64,000 bases of DNA, taken from contig FNSH01000001.1 of assembly GCA_900105895.1 (NCBI GenBank), positions 62,001-126,000 of the forward strand, read 5' to 3'. The position numbers and the translations under genes are program-made. The DNA comes from Atopobium minutum. Its GTDB lineage: Bacteria > Actinomycetota > Coriobacteriia > Coriobacteriales > Atopobiaceae. Shown here one piece after another: positions 9,707 through 18,683 of the stretch. Numbering within the stretch: the stretch's first letter is position 1; the number at the start of each line of letters is the position of its first letter. Below the pieces are notes generated by a model, which saw nothing but the letters and a program-made list of their open reading frames with translations, made no database searches and had not been told where the DNA came from.

Positions 9707-10972
9707 TTATATACTTACGATAAACGTTGTTCCTTCTTCGGGAGAACTGTCTGCCCAAATGCGACCATTGTGCTCTTGAACAATGTTAGCGGCTATAGCT
9801 AAACCAAGGCCGTAGCCACTTGTGGTTTTGGCAGTACGAGCCTTATCGCTGCGATAAAAGCGATCGAATACATGAGGAATGTCTTCTGGTGCAATGTAGC
9901 TACCCTTATTGTTAACACGCAGGTATGAGTGGCCAGAATGGGCAGAAAGCGAAATGCTTATTGCCGTGTTTGGTGAGGCATACTTGCACGCGTTATCCAC
10001 GATAGCGCCAACCATACGCTCAAGGCTTTCTTCATCTCCATGGAGGTGAATTCCCTGAGCGATATTGGTTACCAGCTCAATACCGCGCTCAAAAGCAAGA
10101 GCCTCAAACTGTAGTGCGGTTTTCTCGACTACGAAAGAATAATCAACATCTTGGTGAGGATGTGCAGTTGTACCCTCTGCCTCTGCTGCATCCATACGTG
10201 CCAGGTCAAGCAGTGCCTGCACTAGGGCTTGCATACGTTGGGCCTCGGTAGAAATACCCGCAATCCATCGTTTGTCCTCTGCAGGAATGGCACTTTGGTT
10301 CGTGGAAAGAATTTGTGTGTTGGCAAGAATCACTGCAAGGGGAGTCTTGAGCTCATGCGAGGCATCGGCAATAAATTGACGCTGACTGAGCCAGGCCTTC
10401 TCTATGGGGTTAACAGCCCAGTTAGCCACCGCATGCGCAAGCATGATGAGCACCAGCATGGTTCCGATGAATAAAGAGACATTCGCAATTAAATGGCGCT
10501 GCAACACGATGTCTATGCTCGATGTATCGGCAACGGCAATGCGGATGTTTTTGTTGGGCAATTCTTTGATGCGCCAACTAAGGTGAGAGGAAGGAAGTTT
10601 TCCCGAGGTCATGCCTGTTTGCGTGTATTCAGAAACAATTGACTTTAAAATACTGGTTTCGACCTGGGAAAAGTCATTTTTTTCTTGCAACAGCTCCCCG
10701 GTGGTCGTGTTGTAAATTGCACGGGCCACTAACATCTGCAAAGCAATACGTTGATCTGAAAGACTGCGCTGATCTGAGGGACTGGAATCCGTCTTTCCAA
10801 TGACCAGCTGAACAACGGATACATCACTTACGCCATAATCAAACGTTAGGTCAAGGGAGCTGTTCATAAGCGTATAGGTGTTATAAAAGGAACTAGCAAG
10901 CACAACGAACAAAATAACACCCAATAAGGTACTCGTCAGGATGACGTAGCTCCTTTTAAGTCTTTTTATCAT
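9707..10972 (-). CDS. Sensor histidine kinase
   Basis: Membrane sensor kinase, 421 residues. Transmembrane helices at ~9-29 and ~161-183 bracket a ~130-residue extracytoplasmic sensor region. The phospho-acceptor box ADASHELKTPL places His at 206. The ATP-binding domain shows an N box (DNACKYA), a FDRFYRSD F box and the Gly-rich GYGLGLAIA. No clear HAMP domain separates TM2 from the H box. It is encoded 19 bases after the response regulator and upstream of dinB. The signal is unknown. Its start codon abuts a perfect 10-bp palindrome (10973-10982). Confidence 0.92.
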   Translation of the reverse strand: MIKRLKRSYVILTSTLLGVILFVVLASSFYNTYTLMNSSLDLTFDYGVSDVSVVQLVIGKTDSSPSDQRSLSDQRIALQMLVARAIYNTTTGELLQEKNDFSQVETSILKSIVSEYTQTGMTSGKLPSSHLSWRIKELPNKNIRIAVADTSSIDIVLQRHLIANVSLFIGTMLVLIMLAHAVANWAVNPIEKAWLSQRQFIADASHELKTPLAVILANTQILSTNQSAIPAEDKRWIAGISTEAQRMQALVQALLDLARMDAAEAEGTTAHPHQDVDYSFVVEKTALQFEALAFERGIELVTNIAQGIHLHGDEESLERMVGAIVDNACKYASPNTAISISLSAHSGHSYLRVNNKGSYIAPEDIPHVFDRFYRSDKARTAKTTSGYGLGLAIAANIVQEHNGRIWADSSPEEGTTFIVSI

Positions 10973-10982
10973 GTAACGTTAC
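10973..10982. repeat. Perfect palindrome GTAACGTTAC at the kinase start
   Basis: GTAACGTTAC is its own reverse complement and lies immediately upstream of the histidine kinase ATG on the minus strand, in the 19-base gap after the regulator gene. It could be an operator half-site, a small translational hairpin, or chance; a 10-bp palindrome alone is weak evidence. Confidence 0.35.
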
Positions 10983-10991
10983 CTACAAATC

Positions 10992-11672
10992 TTAGGCTCC
11001 GACAATTTGCTCAAGACGATAACCCAGCATGCGTAGGGTAGTGATATGAACCGTAGACTTAAGGTGCGTAATCTTCTTACGCAAGAAGGAGATATATGCC
11101 TCCACCGAATTCTCGGAAGCATCGCCATCAATGTTCCAAACGCGGGTGAGAAGATCTTGCTTGGAGATAATTCTGCCCTTTGAGTTCATGAGCATGGACA
11201 TAACCTCGTACTCTTTTTGAGAAAGGTGCACGGTTTTGTCTCCACAACGAAGATCGTGGGTGGAGAGGTCCAGCATAAGATCACCAAAGCTCAGCTCATC
11301 AATGACGACGTCTCCCTGCCGACGCGTAAGCGCACGAACGCGGGCGACAAGCTCTATGCCTTCAAACGGTTTGGTCATGTAGTCGTCCGCACCGGCATTA
11401 AGGCCTTCGACCTTATCGGCGATTTGCGTGCGTGCCGTAAGTATGAGCACAGGAAGGGAGTTGCCTTTCTCGCGCATCTTGGATACGAGGGTCATGCCAT
11501 CCATTTTGGGAAGCATAATATCTAGTACTATTGCGTCAAATCTGCCGCTATTTGCCTCTTCCAGACCAGCCTGACCATCATAGGCAGCCTCTGCTTTAAA
11601 GCCGCTGTCCTCAAGAATTTTGCAGATTGCATCAGACATGTTTTTCTCGTCTTCGCATACCAAAATATTCAT
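10992..11672 (-). CDS. OmpR/PhoB-family response regulator
   Basis: 226-residue transcription regulator. The receiver domain (1-~120) has the acidic pair E7-D8, phospho-acceptor D51 (VLDIMLPKMDG) and conserved K102 (TKPF). The C-terminal winged helix (~128-222) has the recognition-helix pattern SVEAYISFLRKKI and LRMLGYRLE. It is the first gene of the minus-strand unit regulator-kinase-dinB. A GGAGG-like site (CCTCC on the plus strand just before the start) precedes ATG 11672. Inverted repeats at 11696-11717 and 11769-11800 in its promoter region are candidate autoregulatory sites. Confidence 0.94.
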   Translation of the reverse strand: MNILVCEDEKNMSDAICKILEDSGFKAEAAYDGQAGLEEANSGRFDAIVLDIMLPKMDGMTLVSKMREKGNSLPVLILTARTQIADKVEGLNAGADDYMTKPFEGIELVARVRALTRRQGDVVIDELSFGDLMLDLSTHDLRCGDKTVHLSQKEYEVMSMLMNSKGRIISKQDLLTRVWNIDGDASENSVEAYISFLRKKITHLKSTVHITTLRMLGYRLEQIVGA

Positions 11673-11695
11673 TGGGAACCTCCTTTGTTATAGCT

Positions 11696-11717
11696 GGTTC
11701 ATACTGTTGTATGAACC
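11696..11717. promoter_or_regulatory. Inverted repeat upstream of the response regulator
   Basis: A perfect 9-bp inverted repeat (11696-11704 and 11709-11717, arms GGTTCATAC and GTATGAACC) with a TGTT spacer lies 24 bases upstream of the regulator start, within its untranslated leader or promoter. It could be an operator for autoregulation, or an RNA hairpin. It lacks a T run, so it is not a terminator for either strand. Confidence 0.5.
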
Positions 11718-11768
11718 TTTATTTCGTATAACAAGAATATACACTTTCAGGTTCCTAAAAAAGTGCTT

Positions 11769-11800
11769 TTCGTAAGAATTTATTTAATATTTTTTACGAA
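11769..11800. promoter_or_regulatory. Inverted repeat around an AT-rich core between the regulator and rpsP
   Basis: TTCGTAA (11769-11775) and TTACGAA (11794-11800) form an inverted repeat spaced by 18 almost purely A/T bases including TTTAATATTTTTT. The AT core could hold the -10 region of one of the two divergent promoters (regulator to the left, rpsP to the right), making this a plausible shared operator. No protein is assigned. Confidence 0.4.
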
Positions 11801-11920
11801 CTTGCAGACGTGCTTTTCAGATGCGGATTTATGTCATATTATTATCTATTGCTGTATGTAGCTTTGCGGCAAACCAATTCTGATTACCCGTGCCGCATTC
11901 GTTTAAAGAGGAGTTTTACT

Positions 11921-12262
11921 TTGGCAGTCAAGATTCGTTTGGCCCGTCATGGTGCCAAGAAGCGTCCCTTCTATCGCGTCGTTGTTGCAGATGGCCGTAT
12001 GCCTCGCGATGGTCGTTACATCGAGTTGGTTGGTCGCTATAACCCCCTTACCACCCCTAAGACCATCGAGATTGATCTCGAGAAGGTAGATGCATGGGTA
12101 GCAAAGGGCGCACAACCCACCAATGCCGTTGCTCATCTTATTGATATTGCTCGTGGCGCCGCTCCAGAGCCTTCCAAAAAGGACAAAAAGTCCAAGAAGC
12201 AGATTGCAAAGGATGCCGCCGCTGCTGAGGAAGCTGCTGCTGCCGCAGAGTCTGCAGAGTAA
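11921..12262 (+). CDS. rpsP: 30S ribosomal protein S16
   Basis: Small-subunit assembly protein. The core [20 protein letters not shown] to IELVGRYNP is unmistakable S16, followed by a Lys- then Ala/Glu-rich tail (~85-113) that makes it longer than the minimal ~80 residues. The frame is open back to 11810, but S16 homology begins at TTG 11921 and AAAGAGGAG lies 8 bases before it, so translation starts at TTG. It heads the rpsP-khpA-rimM-trmD-lepB cluster. Confidence 0.95.
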   Translation: MAVKIRLARHGAKKRPFYRVVVADGRMPRDGRYIELVGRYNPLTTPKTIEIDLEKVDAWVAKGAQPTNAVAHLIDIARGAAPEPSKKDKKSKKQIAKDAAAAEEAAAAAESAE

Positions 12263-12264
12263 TT

Positions 12265-12573
12265 ATGTCTTTTGATGCGGAAGAGGAGTACACCCTTACT
12301 GCTGATGAGGGAAGTGCCTCTGAGGGTTTGCCATCAGACCAAGTGGCAGATCTTGTTGAGTATGTTGTTTGTGGTTTAGTAGACGACGTCAATTCCGTGT
12401 CGCTTGATGTTACCGATAGCGACGATGGAACGCTCATCGAGGTATCGTGCTCTGAAGAAGACACAGGCAAGGTAATTGGTAAGCGCGGGCGAACCATTAA
12501 GGCAATTCGTACCCTTGCGCGCGCCTTGGGTCAGCGTGTTGGCACATCGGTTGAGGTAGAAGTTCTAGGTTAG
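12265..12573 (+). CDS. khpA: KH-domain RNA-binding protein KhpA
   Basis: 102-residue protein whose C-terminal two thirds is a single type II KH domain with the GxxG loop as GKRG (VIGKRGRTIKAIRTLARAL, ~69-87). An acidic N-terminal ~25 residues precede it and are longer than the usual KhpA. The family acts as a small RNA chaperone, often with KhpB. It starts 2 bases after rpsP, in the conserved rpsP-KH-rimM-trmD order, and relies on coupling since no separate strong ribosome binding site is visible. Confidence 0.92.
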   Translation: MSFDAEEEYTLTADEGSASEGLPSDQVADLVEYVVCGLVDDVNSVSLDVTDSDDGTLIEVSCSEEDTGKVIGKRGRTIKAIRTLARALGQRVGTSVEVEVLG

Positions 12574-12583
12574 GCATCTTACA

Positions 12584-13096
12584 GTGTTTAAAGAGCTTAA
12601 ACCCATAGCTCGTGTGGCAAAAACACATGGTAAAAAGGGGGAGGTCGTATGTGTTCCTGCAGACGGCCTTCCCCTTCTTCTGCATGTTGGCATGTGTGTG
12701 TGCATACTGCCGCCTGAGCTCAAAGGTAAAAGATGGTATACCGTGCAGGCTGCAAGCGATAGCAGCGTTGGGCAGTTGGTGCAGTTTGAAGAAGTATCAA
12801 ACATGTCTTACGCTGAGGAGCTTGTGGGCAAGACGGTCATGGCTTGTGTTCAGGACTTGCCAAAAGACATAGACCTGCAAGATCCAGATGTGCTTCTCGG
12901 TAAAGAAGTGTATGACAAGCAAGTTGGTTACCTAGGCATGATAAAAGAGATCATGCGCGGACCTGCCCAGGACGTTTGGGTTATGTACGGTCCCTTTGGT
13001 GAGGTACTGCTGCCAGCGGTTGCAGAATTTATTATAGGTTTTGATGAGCAGGGTGCTCTTCATGTGGATGCGCCTCATGGTCTTATTGAGGATTAA
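12584..13096 (+). CDS. rimM: Ribosome maturation factor RimM
   Basis: Binds S19 and assists 16S rRNA 3' domain folding. The N-terminal RimM barrel begins at GTG 12584 with KPIARVAKTHGKKGEVVC (~5-23); a C-terminal PRC barrel follows with LLGKEVYDKQVGYLG and GPFGEVLLPAVAEFI. Length 170 is typical. It starts 10 bases after khpA and 11 bases ahead of trmD. Confidence 0.93.
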   Translation: MFKELKPIARVAKTHGKKGEVVCVPADGLPLLLHVGMCVCILPPELKGKRWYTVQAASDSSVGQLVQFEEVSNMSYAEELVGKTVMACVQDLPKDIDLQDPDVLLGKEVYDKQVGYLGMIKEIMRGPAQDVWVMYGPFGEVLLPAVAEFIIGFDEQGALHVDAPHGLIED

Positions 13097-13107
13097 AGGA
13101 GCCAAGA

Positions 13108-13887
13108 GTGACGCCTTCATATGAAGCTCTGAGCGTAATTCCAGAAGTTTTTGATTCCTATTTTGCAGCCTCAATTTTAGGCAAGGCCCAGGCACGTGGC
13201 ATTTTTTCTTTTACGGCGCACAATTTGCGAGACTGGACGCATGATCGTCATAAAACAGTAGATGATGCCCCCTTTGGTGGTGGCGCGGGCATGCTTATGA
13301 AGCCTGCTCCGATTTTTGAAGCGCTGGACAGCCTTTGTGATGTCTCGTTGGAAAAACCGCATGTGGTGTTCTTTACACCTACAGGTACTCCGTTTACGCA
13401 AACGGTTGCTGAGCGCCTGAGCAAGAAGCCCCGCATTATCTTTATGTGTGGCCGTTATGAAGGCATGGATCAGCGCGCCTATTCCTTGGCGGACGAGGAG
13501 CTTTCGTTAGGGGATTATGTTCTGACGGGTGGCGAGCTTGCCTGCATGGTTGTGGTCGATGCAATCGTGCGCCTGCTTCCTGGAGCGCTTGGAGATGAAG
13601 CGAGTGCACAGGATGAATCGTTTTCTGATGGACTGCTTGAATACGAGCAATACACCAGACCTTCGAGCTATCGTGGGTTGGATGTGCCCGACGTGCTATT
13701 GTCGGGTGATCATGGCAAGATTGCAGCCTGGAGACGTGCAAATGCTTTGGAGCGTACCGTTTTACGTCGTCCCGACTTGCTTGAGCACGCTACTCTATCT
13801 AAGGAGGAGCAGCTGTTTGCTCAACAGGTATTGGATGCTCAGATAAAGGAGAACGAGAAGAGCGATGAGTCTCGACACTATCGATAA
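13108..13887 (+). CDS. trmD: tRNA (guanine-37-N1)-methyltransferase
   Basis: SPOUT-class methyltransferase forming m1G37, which prevents frameshifting. SAM-binding knot elements are visible: FGGGAGMLMKP (~54-65), CGRYEGMDQRA (~114-124) and the knot loop LTGGELACMVVVDAI (~140-154). GTG 13108 follows an AAAGGAG site. Length 259 is typical. Its last 23 bases overlap lepB, so the two are translationally coupled. Confidence 0.96.
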   Translation: MTPSYEALSVIPEVFDSYFAASILGKAQARGIFSFTAHNLRDWTHDRHKTVDDAPFGGGAGMLMKPAPIFEALDSLCDVSLEKPHVVFFTPTGTPFTQTVAERLSKKPRIIFMCGRYEGMDQRAYSLADEELSLGDYVLTGGELACMVVVDAIVRLLPGALGDEASAQDESFSDGLLEYEQYTRPSSYRGLDVPDVLLSGDHGKIAAWRRANALERTVLRRPDLLEHATLSKEEQLFAQQVLDAQIKENEKSDESRHYR

Positions 13888-14473
13888 GACCAATGAGTCT
13901 ATCGACGAGAAAATCGAAAAGACAGAACCACCTAAAACGGGCACACCGTGGTATGTGCAAACGATAGGTATAGTGGTTGCTGCACTGATATTGTCTGTGT
14001 TCATCCGTGTGTTTGTAGCGGAAGTTTTTATCGTCCCTTCGGGTTCCATGCTTCAAACCATTCAGCTGGGTGATCGTTTGGTGGGCGAGAAAATCACGTA
14101 TCACTTTACCCAGCCCAAAGCAGGAGACGTTATTACGTTCAAAAGCCCGGAAGACAACAGCACCATCCTTGTCAAACGCGTTATTGCCACAGGCGGTCAA
14201 ACAGTTACCATGCAAGATGGCAAAGTCTTAGTGGACGGGAAAGCATTGGATGAGCCCTATACGGCTGGCAAGCTTTCGTATCCGCTGGATAAGACTATTG
14301 TAGAAGGTGGATTGTCCTATCCGTACACCGTCCCCGAAGGATATGTGTGGGTCATGGGGGACAATCGTACCAATTCACTTGATTCTCGTTATTTTGGTGC
14401 TGTTTCGGTAGCTAATATTACTTCTCACTGTCTGTTTATTTATTGGCCCTTTGAAGACGCAAGTACGCTGTAG
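13865..14473 (+). CDS. lepB: Signal peptidase I
   Basis: Membrane protease that removes signal peptides from Sec-exported proteins. One N-terminal transmembrane segment (~31-52) is followed by catalytic S61 (VPSGSML) and catalytic K104 (ILVKRVIATGG), with the conserved GDNRTNSLDSRYFG box at ~166-179. Length 202 with a single anchor is the Gram-positive type. It overlaps trmD by 23 bases; lepB after trmD is common in Gram-positive bacteria. Confidence 0.95.
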   Translation: MSLDTIDKTNESIDEKIEKTEPPKTGTPWYVQTIGIVVAALILSVFIRVFVAEVFIVPSGSMLQTIQLGDRLVGEKITYHFTQPKAGDVITFKSPEDNSTILVKRVIATGGQTVTMQDGKVLVDGKALDEPYTAGKLSYPLDKTIVEGGLSYPYTVPEGYVWVMGDNRTNSLDSRYFGAVSVANITSHCLFIYWPFEDASTL

Positions 14474-14503
14474 CACGTACGCGGTCATTCCATAAGGAAA
14501 GGT

Positions 14504-15424
14504 ATGTGGCATATGAGCAATACGCCCCTTACATTCCAAGATATGATCTTGGCACTAGAACACTATTGGGCAGAACAGGGCTGCACGGTTATGCAACCCT
14601 ATGATAGCGAGGTAGGTGCTGGTACCTTCCATACGGCAACTTTGTTGCGTTCGCTTGGTCCTGCTGCGTGGCGTTGCTGCTATCCGCAGCCTTGCCGTCG
14701 TCCTACGGATGGTAGGTATGGCGAAAACCCCAATCGTATGCAGCACTATTATCAGTTCCAGGTAGTTCTCAAGCCGTCTCCTGCAGATTCTCAGGATTTG
14801 TATCTGGGTTCACTGAAGGCCATTGGTCTTGACCCTGCCCAGCATGACGTGCGCTTTGTAGAAGATGACTGGGAAAGCCCTACGCTTGGTGCTTGGGGTC
14901 TGGGCTGGGAAGTCTGGATGGATGGCATGGAGGTTACACAGTTTACGTACTTCCAGCAAGTAGGTGGCATTGAAGTAAATCCTATTCCTGTTGAGATTAC
15001 CTATGGCCTGGAGCGTATTGCAATGTATGCCCAAGGTGTTAACTCGGTATATGACATTGTATGGAGCTATCTTCCTGACGGAACTCCCATGACCTATGGT
15101 GAAGTCTTCCTAGAAAATGAACGGGAATTTTCTGAGTACAACTTTGAAGTAGCAGATGTGGCTTTGATGCGTCGTAAGTTTGATGAGTATGAGGCAGAAT
15201 GTCAGGCATGCCTTGATCGCAAGTTGCCACTTCCTGCATATGATTGCGTGATGAAATGCAGCCACGCCTTTAATTTGCTTGACTCTCGTGGTGCTATCTC
15301 TGCTACGGAGCGTGCAAATTATATTTTACGTGTTCGTAGCATAGCCAAACGTTGTTGTGAGTGCTATTTGGCAGAGGTTGCTTGTGCATCTAGTGATGTC
15401 AAGCAGGTAGGAGGGGTAGCCTAA
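14504..15424 (+). CDS. glyQ: Glycyl-tRNA synthetase alpha subunit
   Basis: Catalytic subunit of the alpha2-beta2 glycyl-tRNA synthetase. Family blocks are [18 protein letters not shown] near the N-terminus, then [17 protein letters not shown] and [15 protein letters not shown]. 306 residues is normal. Two in-frame ATGs (14504 and 14513) follow AAGGAAAGG; both are within reach, and the downstream one gives the usual N-terminus. The stop TAA shares one base with the glyS ATG at 15424, so the two subunits are tightly coupled. Confidence 0.96.
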   Translation: MWHMSNTPLTFQDMILALEHYWAEQGCTVMQPYDSEVGAGTFHTATLLRSLGPAAWRCCYPQPCRRPTDGRYGENPNRMQHYYQFQVVLKPSPADSQDLYLGSLKAIGLDPAQHDVRFVEDDWESPTLGAWGLGWEVWMDGMEVTQFTYFQQVGGIEVNPIPVEITYGLERIAMYAQGVNSVYDIVWSYLPDGTPMTYGEVFLENEREFSEYNFEVADVALMRRKFDEYEAECQACLDRKLPLPAYDCVMKCSHAFNLLDSRGAISATERANYILRVRSIAKRCCECYLAEVACASSDVKQVGGVA

Positions 15425-17520
15425 TGGCTCAAACACAGGATTTTTTGCTCGAAATTGGTACAGAGGAAATGCCCTCGGCACCCTTGAATAATGCCTGCAC
15501 TCAGCTTAGTAAGCTTATGACCAAGGCTCTTGATGAAGCCGGTCTAGCGCACGGTGCCATTCGTGTTATTAGCAGTCCTCGCCGTTTGGCGGTTTTGGTG
15601 GAGGATCTTTCGGTGGCAACCGAGGAAATCCATGAGGTTAAGCGTGGTCCTGCAAAGGCAATTGCGCTTGATGCAGACGGTGCGTATACAAAGGCTGCCG
15701 CTGGTTTTGCCCGCAAATGCGGGATTGAACCTGCTCAGTTGGTATGTAAGATGGACGATGATGGCCGTGAGTATGTCTTTGCAGAAATTAACATCGCTTC
15801 TCGTCCTGCCAAGCCTATTTTGACCTCGCTGTGCCACGATCTTATCGGCACGATTGAGTGGCCTAACTATCGCAGCCAACGTTGGGGTTGTGTTCGAGAG
15901 TCTTTTGTACGTCCTATTCGTTGGATTTGTGCACTGTTGGGCTCTGAAGTTGTGCCCGTACACTACGGTGATGTGAGTGCTTCCAATACTACGCGCGGGC
16001 ATCGGGTGCTTTCTGAGGGTACCTATACGGTTGCCTCTCCCGCTGTGTATGAAGAGGTTCTTAAAGAGGCACATGTGCTTGATGCACCAGAGCGTGCTCA
16101 GCGTATTCGTGAGCAGATTGCACAGGTGCAAGCGGCGCGTCCAGGCAGTCATGTTGACACCCCTCAGCGCACGTTTGATGAGGTAGTTAATCTGTGCGAG
16201 TGGCCTACGGTTATGGTCGGCAGCTTTGATGAGGAATTTCTTGCTGTTCCTCACGAGATTATCTGTGAATCCATGCTTTCCAATCAGCGCTATTTCCCCA
16301 TCTATGATGCAGAGGGCAAGCTTACGCGCGAGTTTGTTGTTGTTTCCAATGGAGATCCTACATACGAGAAGACCATCGTTAATGGCAATGAGCGCGTAGT
16401 GCGCGCCCGCTTGGACGATGCAAAGTTTTTCTATGAAGAGGACCTTAAGGTTGAGCTGGATGAATTTGTCCAGCGTTTGGACCGCGTTGTTTTCCAAGAA
16501 AAGCTTGGTACCGTTTTGCAAAAGGTTGAGCGCATGGAGCGCATTGCACGCGCTGCAGCTCAGGCCATCAAGCTGGATGAGGCACAAACCACGCAGGTTG
16601 TTCGTGCGGCTCATTTGGCAAAGGCGGACTTGGTAAGTCAAGCAGTCATTGAGTTCACGAGCCAACAGGGTGTTATGGGTGGCTATTATGCGCAGGCAGC
16701 TCAAGAGGATCCCCAGGTAGCCATTGCAGTAGCACAGCACTACCGCCCTCGCTTTGCTGGTGATGTTTTGCCTGAAAATACCTATGGTAAGCTGGTTGCT
16801 TTAGCGGATAAGTTAGATACCGTTGCTGCTCTGTTTGCGATAGGGGAGCCTCCTACGGGTTCATCCGATCCCTTTGCGGTGCGTCGTGCTGCCATTGGCA
16901 TTATTGCGCTTTTGCGCGCATTGCCTGCAGTGCAGCTGCGTGCTCTTATCGACTGCGCTCTTGATGGGCTTGCACAGCAGGGTATATCTTTTGATAAGAA
17001 CGATGTTGCGGTGCAGGTAGCCAATTTCTTTGGTGGCCGCCTGGCAACTATTGCCAAAGATGAAGGCGCCAAGCCCGATACCATTGAGGCGGTTAGTGCC
17101 GTTGGCATCATTGATCCGCAAGAGTTTCTTAATCGCGTTGCCGCTCTTGATCAGGCGCGTGCAACCAACCCAGAGCTCTTTTTGGCACTGGCCGGTGCGT
17201 TTGCCCGTGCTTCTCACTTGGCCGATGCATCCCTGGGCAGCCAGGTTGATGTTTCTATTCTGACCGATCCCGAGCAACAGTTGCTTCATTCCATCAGCTC
17301 TGCCGAGAAAAACGTTGGAGAAGCGATGGAGGCGGGCAACTTTGCCGAAGCTTTACACGCGCTTGCCCAACTGAAGGGCCCCATCGACCGATTCTTTGAT
17401 GAAGTCATGGTCATGGACAAGGATGATACAGTTAGGAATAATCGTTTGAGACTGTTGAATCGTTTTTGCAACGTCTTTGCTGACGTAGCTAATATTGGAG
17501 CCCTGGCTCGCAAGAACTAG
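15424..17520 (+). CDS. glyS: Glycyl-tRNA synthetase beta subunit
   Basis: Beta subunit, which recognises the tRNA. The N-terminus FLLEIGTEEMPSAPL, the internal NWGCVRESFVRPIRW-like block and LADKLDTVAALFAIGEPPTGSSDPFAVRR (an HD-like region) identify GlyS. 698 residues is typical. It follows glyQ with a one-base overlap and is followed after 25 bases by the PPDK regulator, whose frame is also open back into the glyS tail. Confidence 0.96.
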   Translation: MAQTQDFLLEIGTEEMPSAPLNNACTQLSKLMTKALDEAGLAHGAIRVISSPRRLAVLVEDLSVATEEIHEVKRGPAKAIALDADGAYTKAAAGFARKCGIEPAQLVCKMDDDGREYVFAEINIASRPAKPILTSLCHDLIGTIEWPNYRSQRWGCVRESFVRPIRWICALLGSEVVPVHYGDVSASNTTRGHRVLSEGTYTVASPAVYEEVLKEAHVLDAPERAQRIREQIAQVQAARPGSHVDTPQRTFDEVVNLCEWPTVMVGSFDEEFLAVPHEIICESMLSNQRYFPIYDAEGKLTREFVVVSNGDPTYEKTIVNGNERVVRARLDDAKFFYEEDLKVELDEFVQRLDRVVFQEKLGTVLQKVERMERIARAAAQAIKLDEAQTTQVVRAAHLAKADLVSQAVIEFTSQQGVMGGYYAQAAQEDPQVAIAVAQHYRPRFAGDVLPENTYGKLVALADKLDTVAALFAIGEPPTGSSDPFAVRRAAIGIIALLRALPAVQLRALIDCALDGLAQQGISFDKNDVAVQVANFFGGRLATIAKDEGAKPDTIEAVSAVGIIDPQEFLNRVAALDQARATNPELFLALAGAFARASHLADASLGSQVDVSILTDPEQQLLHSISSAEKNVGEAMEAGNFAEALHALAQLKGPIDRFFDEVMVMDKDDTVRNNRLRLLNRFCNVFADVANIGALARKN

Positions 17521-17545
17521 GTGCTTATTGAAAGGAATGCATGAC

Positions 17546-18424
17546 GTGAAGGCAAACTTTGATCTTGTTGACGACACAGCCTGTGAGGACGTGCCTGTCG
17601 TACATATCTTGTCGGACTCTTTAGGTGATACCGCAAGTGAGGTAGTAAATGCCGCCGCCTGTCAGTTCCCCGATGAGTCCATTCGTATTGAGCGTTTGGC
17701 AAAAGTTTCCAATATCGAGCAGGTCCGTGAGTATTTAGACAGCCTGGATGATCCCGACAAGCAAACCGCTGTGTTCCACACCATTGTTGATGCCCGCTTG
17801 CGTGCCGATGTCCGCCGCGAGCTTGATCACAGGGGCATTCCTTCCATTGATTTGATGGGTCCTGCCATCACGGTTATGTCAAGCTTGACGGGTGAGGAGC
17901 CCAAGAACATTCCTGGTGTTATCCACAACACCGACGATCGGTATTTCCGTCGCGTTGAAGCCATGGAGTTCTTTGTTGAGCATGATGATGGCCGCAATCC
18001 ACAGGATTTGGGTATGGCGGACGTTATCTTGGTGGGTGTTTCTCGTACCTCTAAGACACCACTGTCCATGTATCTTGCATTTTTGGGCTTTAAGGTGGCC
18101 AATGTACCTCTGGCCTTGGGTGTTGAGCCCCCTGCGGAGCTTTTGAATGTCAGTCCTTCCAACGTCTTTGGTTTAGTGTCCTCTACGGATGTATTGGCCG
18201 CTATTCGCCAGCGCCGCCTGTCTGATGATGCTGCCTTTGCCATTGCTGGCTCCTACGCAGATCCCCAAGAGATTGATGTAGAGCAGGATGAGGCGCGTAA
18301 ATTTATGAAGCGTTTAGGCTGCATTATCATTAATACTGAGGGTAAAGCAGTGGAAGAAACCGCATCAGAAATTATCGAGCATATAGAATCTATTCGTAAG
18401 ACGCGCGCCGCCCTGTCAGAGTAG
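17546..18424 (+). CDS. Pyruvate phosphate dikinase regulatory protein (bifunctional kinase/phosphotransferase)
   Basis: DUF299-family enzyme that inactivates PPDK by ADP-dependent Thr phosphorylation and reactivates it by Pi-dependent dephosphorylation. The HILSDSLGDTAS start (20-31) and the P-loop GVSRTSKT (164-171) are diagnostic. GTG 17546 has AAAGGA nine bases upstream; ATG 17537, three codons earlier, abuts that site and is less likely. At 293 residues it is slightly longer than the usual ~270. Its substrate gene ppdK lies 259 bases downstream after a terminator, so the two are neighbours but probably separate transcripts. Confidence 0.92.
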   Translation: MKANFDLVDDTACEDVPVVHILSDSLGDTASEVVNAAACQFPDESIRIERLAKVSNIEQVREYLDSLDDPDKQTAVFHTIVDARLRADVRRELDHRGIPSIDLMGPAITVMSSLTGEEPKNIPGVIHNTDDRYFRRVEAMEFFVEHDDGRNPQDLGMADVILVGVSRTSKTPLSMYLAFLGFKVANVPLALGVEPPAELLNVSPSNVFGLVSSTDVLAAIRQRRLSDDAAFAIAGSYADPQEIDVEQDEARKFMKRLGCIIINTEGKAVEETASEIIEHIESIRKTRAALSE

Positions 18425-18479
18425 TGTGGGGCAGTCTTAGCTGGCCGTATAAAGGCTTACTCGAATATACATAGGATGC

Positions 18480-18512
18480 ACAGGAGATGTTCATAGCATC
18501 TCCTGTTTTTTA
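18480..18512 (+). terminator. Intrinsic terminator after the PPDK regulator
   Basis: A perfect 10-bp stem, ACAGGAGATG (18480-18489) with CATCTCCTGT (18497-18506), has a 7-base loop and six T residues. It ends the glyQ-glyS-regulator transcript ahead of ppdK. The rest of the 259-base gap shows no gene. Confidence 0.9.
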
Positions 18513-18683
18513 TAACTCAGCACCAATATTGCATCTCTTTTTCGTCCGTCTACGGAAAATATGAGCCTATGAGCGGTTTTCGCTGTCCCAAATTTGTCCC
18601 TATTGGTAACAATTGGACTAAGACTTTACGTGTAGAGCGTGAGCTGGTTGCATACGTTGTGTGCATGGACCCAAGGAGTGTAA

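Noticed and set aside
15544..16740. A 398-codon open frame on the minus strand opposite glyS
   Set aside because: It lies wholly inside the well-supported glyS gene, has no family motif or ribosome binding site, and reads as a low-complexity shadow of GlyS codons.
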